Assembly: GCA_051747385.1 (NCBI GenBank)
Contig: JBNJGB010000045.1
Coordinates: 1 to 43,749, forward strand
Direction: 5' to 3'
DNA: 43,749 nucleotides
Origin: JBNJGB01 sp051747385
GTDB taxonomy: Bacteria; Myxococcota_A; UBA9042; PHBI01; JACKFB01
In this document: one piece after another, positions 39,304 to 43,749 of the stretch
Position numbering within the stretch: the stretch's first letter is position 1
Layout of the letters: each line of letters opens with the position of its first letter
Notes under the pieces: model-generated
Told to the model about the DNA's origin: nothing
The model's input: the letters and a program-made list of their open reading frames with translations, nothing else
Databases searched by the model: none
Program-made: the position numbers and the translations under genes

Positions 39304-41475
39304 TCAGAGTCCGTTGCTGATCCGCAGCGTGTACGCCGCGCAGGAGTTCTCGAAGCCTTCCCGCCGGTAGACCCGGACGATGTACAGCATCGTCTGGTCC
39401 GAGCACATCTGCACCCCATCGTCGGTGTAGTCGGGGTCGCAGTCACACTCACCGAGCGGCTCCCCCCCGGAGTCCGTGAGGAAGTCGGTGCTGTCGCTGA
39501 ACTCCTGCACCTCCTTGCAGATCTCGCTGGAGGCCGGGCAGCCCCCCTCGAAGACGTCGAAGGCGAACTGGCCCTGGGGGTTGTGAAGGAACAGCACCCG
39601 CAGGTCGAATGTGTCGCAGCCGCCCGCCTCCGGCCCATCGATGGCGGTGAACTGGTACCAGTCCTCGTCACCCGACGGGGAGATGTTGTCGGTGACCTCG
39701 ATGGGCGTGCCGCCCGCATCCGAGATGGTGCCGAGCAGGTGCGGATCGTTGCAGGCGTTGCCGGGACCGCCCGGGTCCTCCAAAGAGCCGATGGGACACT
39801 CACAGCCGTTGAGCGGGTCCTGGTCGACGTCGCTCCACCCCGCCTCGCACTCGATCAGGCTGCACTCGCCATCCACGCACCCCGCCGTGCCGTGGGCGAC
39901 CTCGGGACACATGCTGGCCGGCTCGCCCTCGTCCGTATCCCCGTTGCAGTTGTCGTCGATGCCGTTGCAGAGCTCCGGCATGGAGGGGTTCACCTGAGCC
40001 GTCGTGTCGTCGCAGTCGTTGGGCTTGCTGCCCACGTAGGCGCCGGTCGGCCCGCAGAGGCATTTCACCTTGTCCGTGAGCCCGTAGCCGTCCCCGTCCT
40101 GGTCGAGGAAGAAGACATTGCAGTCCAGGGCGCCCTCCTCGTCGATACGGCCGTCGCAGTTGTTGTCGATACCGTCGCAGATCTCCTCCGCCTCGGGGTT
40201 CGCGGCCGGGTTGAGGTCGTTGCAGTCCCCGGGCTCGGGGGCCCAGCCCTCCTCGCCGTCGCACAAGCAGGCGGTGACCTCGTCCTGTCCGTACCCGTCC
40301 CCGTCCTGGTCCAGGTAGTGGGTTTCACAGCCCTGTGCGTCCTGCTCGTCGGTCACCCCGTCGCAGTTGTCGTCCAGTCCGTTGCAGACCTCGGGCGCGC
40401 CCGGGTTGATGGCGGTCACCAGCTCGTTGCAGTCGCCGCCGTCGAGGATCCAGCCCTCGCCGGGGTCGTCGCAGAAGCACTCCCCCGAGCCCTGACCGTA
40501 GCCGTCCCCATCCGAGTCCTTGTAGTAGTTCGTGCAGTCCACGGCGTCCTCGTCCGTCTCCCCGTCGCAGTCGTCGTCGAGCCCGTTGCAGACTTCCGCT
40601 TGGGGTTCGGGGGCGGAGCACTCCGGCAGAGGGCCCACCTCGACGCACATGAGCGTCCCCTTGCAGGTGCCGTGCTCGTTCTCGAGACTGCAGGTCGTCT
40701 CGGCCAGCTCCTCGACGAACTTCGGCGTACAGCTACATTCGTCGGCTGGATCGCCGCCCCCCTCCTCGGGAGTGCAGAGGTCGAGCGTCCGGCCCTTGTA
40801 GTTCTCCAGGGACCTGCAGATGAACCCCTCCATGCACGTCGAGTCCTGATCGCACCGGCGCGTGCAGAAGCTGCCTCGCAGCCCCGTGTCGATGCAGACC
40901 CCGGGGCCGGACTCGAGGCCCACGGCGTTGCAGTCCGCATCGCTCTGGCAGGGTCGGCAGAGGAAGGTGTCGTAGGGCACGCACATGAACTTCGGGTCCC
41001 CCCCCGTGGAGACCTGCGAGCACGACCATCCCTGGGGACAGGAGTCACCACTCTGGCACGTCTTCGAGCAGACCTGCCCCTCGGGCGAATCCACGCAGTA
41101 CTCCGAGAAGCAGTCGCTGGCCTCGTCGCAGGGATGGCGGAAGCAACCCGGACACGGGCCCACGTCCGTGTCCTCCTCCGTGTCGGACTCGGCGTCCGCG
41201 TCCCCGTCCCCTCCCATGTGCTCGGCGTCCGAGACGTCCCTGCCGCGCCCGGCGTCGGCGATGTCCGCTCCGGCGTCGGCGTCCACCGCGCCGTCCGCGT
41301 CCGGGTCCGTCCCGACGTAGATGTCGGCGTCGCCACCCTTCGAGGGCGTGTTCACCCCGTCGTCGCTACAGGCTGCGAGCAGGAGGGCCGCGCAGACGAG
41401 GGCCACGCCCGCCGCCACTGCCAGCGTCCGGGCGGACCGCCCGGCCTCGAAGCCGTCTCGGGTCACGTCAATCAC
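39304..41475 (-). CDS. Large secreted lipoprotein with MopE-type metal-binding repeats
   Basis: A 723-residue protein from GTG 41475, overlapping the upstream ORF by 8 bp. The signal ends in LLLAAC; an Asp/Ala-rich linker with pseudo-repeats (GADIADAGRGRDVSDAEH) follows. Cys-rich modules (CDEASDCFSEYCVDSPEGQ, CQSDADCNAVG) cover about 105-290. Then four MopE-like units are seen, with EVCNGLDDNCDGVTDE-type motifs and three copies of D-x-DGDGYG, which match the putative metal-binding motif of copper-associated MopE. The C-terminal 170 residues form a PPC-like beta domain ending CAAYTLRISNGL. Probably anchored outside and binding Ca2+ or Cu; role inferred. Confidence 0.88.
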   Translation of the reverse strand: MIDVTRDGFEAGRSARTLAVAAGVALVCAALLLAACSDDGVNTPSKGGDADIYVGTDPDADGAVDADAGADIADAGRGRDVSDAEHMGGDGDADAESDTEEDTDVGPCPGCFRHPCDEASDCFSEYCVDSPEGQVCSKTCQSGDSCPQGWSCSQVSTGGDPKFMCVPYDTFLCRPCQSDADCNAVGLESGPGVCIDTGLRGSFCTRRCDQDSTCMEGFICRSLENYKGRTLDLCTPEEGGGDPADECSCTPKFVEELAETTCSLENEHGTCKGTLMCVEVGPLPECSAPEPQAEVCNGLDDDCDGETDEDAVDCTNYYKDSDGDGYGQGSGECFCDDPGEGWILDGGDCNELVTAINPGAPEVCNGLDDNCDGVTDEQDAQGCETHYLDQDGDGYGQDEVTACLCDGEEGWAPEPGDCNDLNPAANPEAEEICDGIDNNCDGRIDEEGALDCNVFFLDQDGDGYGLTDKVKCLCGPTGAYVGSKPNDCDDTTAQVNPSMPELCNGIDDNCNGDTDEGEPASMCPEVAHGTAGCVDGECSLIECEAGWSDVDQDPLNGCECPIGSLEDPGGPGNACNDPHLLGTISDAGGTPIEVTDNISPSGDEDWYQFTAIDGPEAGGCDTFDLRVLFLHNPQGQFAFDVFEGGCPASSEICKEVQEFSDSTDFLTDSGGEPLGECDCDPDYTDDGVQMCSDQTMLYIVRVYRREGFENSCAAYTLRISNGL

Positions 41476-41935
41476 CGTTGGTCACCATGAGCGTGTACGG
41501 GGCGCACGTCTTCGGCGCGCCGGAAACCTGGTAGGCCCGGATGCCCATCCAGGCCGTGTTGTCGCTGCGGGGGTGGATGCCGTCGCCGGTCGGCTCGGGT
41601 TCGTCGCCGCACGGACACTCGTCGTTCACATAGAACCTCATACGTGCGTCGGGGCGAACAATCCAAATCCGAGTCCCCGCGACTCCCCCGCGGACCTCGG
41701 GCTCGACCGCCTGCGGAGCGGTCGCCTCCGCGTGCAGGTAGTCGGCGTCGAAGCCCGGCCCGCCGGCGTCCGACGCCTCGACCCGGCACCGCTCCTCGGC
41801 GCCCACCCGGACGATGTGACCGACGACCGTGGTGGCCTCCTGCCCGTCCTCCGCGACTTCGCCGCCGAACGGATCCGGGCTGGGGACCTGCGGTCGGTCG
41901 TCGTCGCTGATCGACGCTGTCAAGACGGTCTTCAC
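41468..41935 (-). CDS. Hypothetical protein, possibly a truncated PPC-like domain
   Basis: A 155-residue frame from GTG 41935, with an in-frame stop four codons upstream. There is no signal peptide. Its C-terminus, CAPYTLMVTNGD, parallels the end of the following 723-residue protein (CAAYTLRISNGL), and it also has a CPCGDEPE segment like that protein's CDCDP. This suggests a detached copy of the same C-terminal domain. It may be the surviving 3' end of a decayed secreted protein or a genuine small partner. Its stop overlaps the start of the next gene by 8 bp. Confidence 0.5.
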   Translation of the reverse strand: MKTVLTASISDDDRPQVPSPDPFGGEVAEDGQEATTVVGHIVRVGAEERCRVEASDAGGPGFDADYLHAEATAPQAVEPEVRGGVAGTRIWIVRPDARMRFYVNDECPCGDEPEPTGDGIHPRSDNTAWMGIRAYQVSGAPKTCAPYTLMVTNGD

Positions 41936-42076
41936 CGGACTCCCTCACGTAAACCGCGCAGGAGCGCGGGCCCGCTTCGAGTGTGCGGAGCATAACGGCA
42001 CGCCGTTCGCGCGCACAAGCGGCCCGGAGGTCTCCCTGTCATCCACGTCACCGCGCAGGGCGGCCGCCGGCCGATC

Positions 42077-43606
42077 CTACTGGCACACGCTCCCCAAACC
42101 TGTCTTCTCGCAGCTCGTGCCGTCCGGGCAGTCTGCGACGGACTGGCAGGCCTTGCGACACGTGCCGGAGGTTCCGCCGTCGTCCACACAGAGTCCGGGG
42201 AACGGGCAGTAGAAGTCCGTGCCGCAGCCTCGCGTGCAGGTGCCCTCCGTCTCGCCCACGGTCATCTCGCACTGGCCGCCAGGGCAGCCCTGGGACGGCC
42301 CGCACGCCGCCCCGACGTCGCCGGAGTCCACGATCATGCAGACGTAGGTCCCCTGGCCGGTGGTCCCTCCGAGCGGGAAGCCGAACGTGCAGGTCATCCC
42401 GGCGTCCGCGCGGCAGTCGTCCGACTCGCCCAGGCCATCGCACGCCGGGCGGCACCAGCCCTCGGGCTCGCCCGGCAGGCCCACGCAGTAGGCGGCGCCC
42501 TGACAGCCCTGGGCCACGGAGCACGGCTGGGTGCACGTGCCGACCACGCTCTCGGAGGTCACCTGGCAGAAGCCGCCCTCCAGGCAGTCCAGGTCCTCCG
42601 TGTCCGGGAAGCACGGCTCGTTCGACTGGGTGCAGAAGCCCTTGCCCAGGATCTGGCAGGTGCCGCTCTGGCACTCGAAGTCGTTCGTGCACTGGGCGCC
42701 GATGGGCTGGCCCTGGGTCCCCGAGATGCACGCGCCGACCTTGTCCCCGTCGACGGCCTTCAAGACGCCGCAGCTCCGCTCGGCGCCCTCCTCCCCCCCG
42801 CAGTCCTCGTCGTCCTGGCACAGGCGCAGGCACGTCGGGTGGTCGCCGAAGTCCACGCAGTCCGTGCCCTGGGGACAGCTCCCAGCGTCGCATCCCAGGG
42901 CGGCGCAGTAGCCCCCCGGCATGGCCCCGAGGCAGCTCGCCCCGCCCTCGCAGTCGACGGCGGTGTCGCAGGTCTCGCCCGGCCCGGAGGGCTGGTCGGC
43001 GACGCCGTGACACGCGTCCACGAGGCCCTCGCCGTCCAGGCCCTCGACCCGCTTGCAGGCCTGCTCGCCGCCCTCACGGCAGTCGTCGTCCGTCTGGCAG
43101 GTCTTCACACACATGTGGTTGCCGCCGGGCGCGGGGACACAGGTGCTCCCCTCCGGGCAGCCCGCCTCGTCGCAGTCCAGCTTCGTGCAGTAGCCGCCCG
43201 GCCAGTCCAGGCAGGTCTCGCCCTCGCAGTCCCCGCTCTTGTTGCAGACCGCCCCGACGGCGCCTCCCACGGGCCCGCCGCCGTCGTCCGGCCCCACGGC
43301 GCCGTCGTCCGGCTCCACCGCGCCGTCGTCCGGGCCCACGTCGGGCACGTCCGGCGGGTCGGACTCGTCCGGCGCGTCCACCGTGTCCACGATCGGGAAG
43401 TCCGGCGCGTCCGGCTTCGGCTCCGTGTCGGGGGTCGACGTGTCGGGGGTCCCGTCGTCCGCGTCCGGGCCCGAGCCGATGGGGATGCACTCCGATCCCC
43501 GCGGCTCGAAGCCCAGCCGGCATTCGACGATGGTCACCTTGTCCCCGCAGGCCGCGGCGAGCGCGGCGAGGACGGCCAGGACTCCGATGGGCGCGTGTCG
43601 TTGCAT
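42077..43606 (-). CDS. Secreted Cys-rich lipoprotein with Asp/Pro linker
   Basis: A 509-residue protein from ATG 43606. The lipobox is LAAAC. An Asp/Pro-rich linker (about 48-115) contains near-repeats of DGAVGPDDG. The rest consists of around ten Cys-rich modules of 30-45 residues, for example CNKSGDCEGETCLDWPGGYC, CQTDDDCREGGEQAC and CSVAQGCQGAAYCVGLPGEP. No enzyme motif is seen. It resembles surface proteins of Myxococcota with EGF- or Dickkopf-like disulfide modules. It lies upstream of and on the same strand as the 41468-41935 ORF and the MopE-type gene, 141 bp away. Confidence 0.85.
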   Translation of the reverse strand: MQRHAPIGVLAVLAALAAACGDKVTIVECRLGFEPRGSECIPIGSGPDADDGTPDTSTPDTEPKPDAPDFPIVDTVDAPDESDPPDVPDVGPDDGAVEPDDGAVGPDDGGGPVGGAVGAVCNKSGDCEGETCLDWPGGYCTKLDCDEAGCPEGSTCVPAPGGNHMCVKTCQTDDDCREGGEQACKRVEGLDGEGLVDACHGVADQPSGPGETCDTAVDCEGGASCLGAMPGGYCAALGCDAGSCPQGTDCVDFGDHPTCLRLCQDDEDCGGEEGAERSCGVLKAVDGDKVGACISGTQGQPIGAQCTNDFECQSGTCQILGKGFCTQSNEPCFPDTEDLDCLEGGFCQVTSESVVGTCTQPCSVAQGCQGAAYCVGLPGEPEGWCRPACDGLGESDDCRADAGMTCTFGFPLGGTTGQGTYVCMIVDSGDVGAACGPSQGCPGGQCEMTVGETEGTCTRGCGTDFYCPFPGLCVDDGGTSGTCRKACQSVADCPDGTSCEKTGLGSVCQ

Positions 43607-43664
43607 CGCGCGCAGTCTAGCGGCGCGCCGCGGCCGCCGCCAGCCCACCGGCTACATCCGGCAA

Positions 43665-43721
43665 GGGCGGTCGCGGAGTCGACCGCCCTCCCTTGCCCTT
43701 GCCCTTGCCCGTGCCCTTGCC
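43665..43721. repeat. Hairpin followed by TTGCCC hexamer repeats
   Basis: GGGCGGTCG (43665-43673) and CGACCGCCC (43680-43688) form a 9-bp stem with a 6-base loop, followed at once by an imperfect run of TTGCCC hexamers (43690-43721). The same hexamer run occurs at 26756-26780. It lies upstream of the 43606 start; the rest of the edge shows no gene. Confidence 0.7.
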
Positions 43722-43749
43722 TGCTCTCAGACGCGCAAAACCCATCGTT

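Noticed and set aside
41644..43620. Long Arg/Pro-rich plus-strand frames opposite the Cys-rich genes
   Set aside because: Low-complexity Arg/Pro/Ser translations typical of antisense frames in GC-rich DNA.
1..43749. tRNA, rRNA, insertion sequences or prophage genes
   Set aside because: I looked for cloverleaf-like segments, transposase motifs and phage proteins and found none I can support.

Overview
The window is very GC-rich (third codon positions almost all G or C) and densely coded. It looks like a chromosomal contig from a Myxococcota-type (former deltaproteobacterial) bacterium. Supporting signs are many secreted lipoproteins with Dickkopf-like Cys-rich modules and Asp/Pro-rich linkers, MopE-type metal-binding repeats, a Pal protein carrying a Cys-rich insert, a PilZ protein of the kind common in Myxococcus, an NtrC-type regulator, a zinc-ribbon/FHA protein and a GH92 mannosidase. 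The taxonomic call is inference. A run of exactly 100 N (38835-38934) is a scaffold gap and shows the sequence is a draft assembly.

Left part (1-11235): a truncated DEAD/DEAH helicase, a 7Fe ferredoxin and a DASS-family anion transporter precede a compact minus-strand operon (6393 to 3207). That operon holds a ThiF/MoeB-like E1 fused in frame to a CysO/MoaD-like sulfur carrier ending in Gly-Gly-Arg, a second degenerate E1 N-terminal fragment, a JAMM protease able in principle to trim to Gly-Gly, and an unusual radical SAM protein with a C-x8-C-x2-C motif. Housekeeping genes follow: S-adenosylhomocysteinase, a DsbA-like protein, folK, a lipoprotein and a YbhN-like membrane protein.

Middle part (11236-30079): a Cys-rich repeat lipoprotein, a three-gene overlapping operon with a remote RelA/SpoT-like protein, mnmG with cpoB/ybgF-like and pal-like genes, a MATE transporter, an NtrC-type regulator, zinc-ribbon/FHA and PilZ proteins, a HEAT-like lipoprotein, a cystathionine gamma-synthase-family enzyme, an orphan FlgC-like protein, a tandem glutaredoxin and a GH92 glycosidase.

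Right part (30308-43606) is the most interesting. Five overlapping or nearly abutting minus-strand genes (36669 to 30308) encode three radical SAM proteins, an HExxH protein resembling the alphaKG-HExxH peptide beta-hydroxylases, and a lipoprotein. Across a divergent promoter region lie a Tat-exported protein and an SDR-like protein. Next to them is a small gene (39129 to 38709) with a charged leader, a single Cys and a C-terminal array of Ser-His-Gly triplets built from perfect 18-bp repeats and ending in Ser-Trp. I read this as a RiPP locus related in concept to the His-Xaa-Ser systems but with a different enzyme set. The assembly breaks inside the core repeat, so its true length is unknown. 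Flanking secreted proteins carry MopE-type and Cys-rich modules, which suggests, without proving, a metal-related or cell-surface role.
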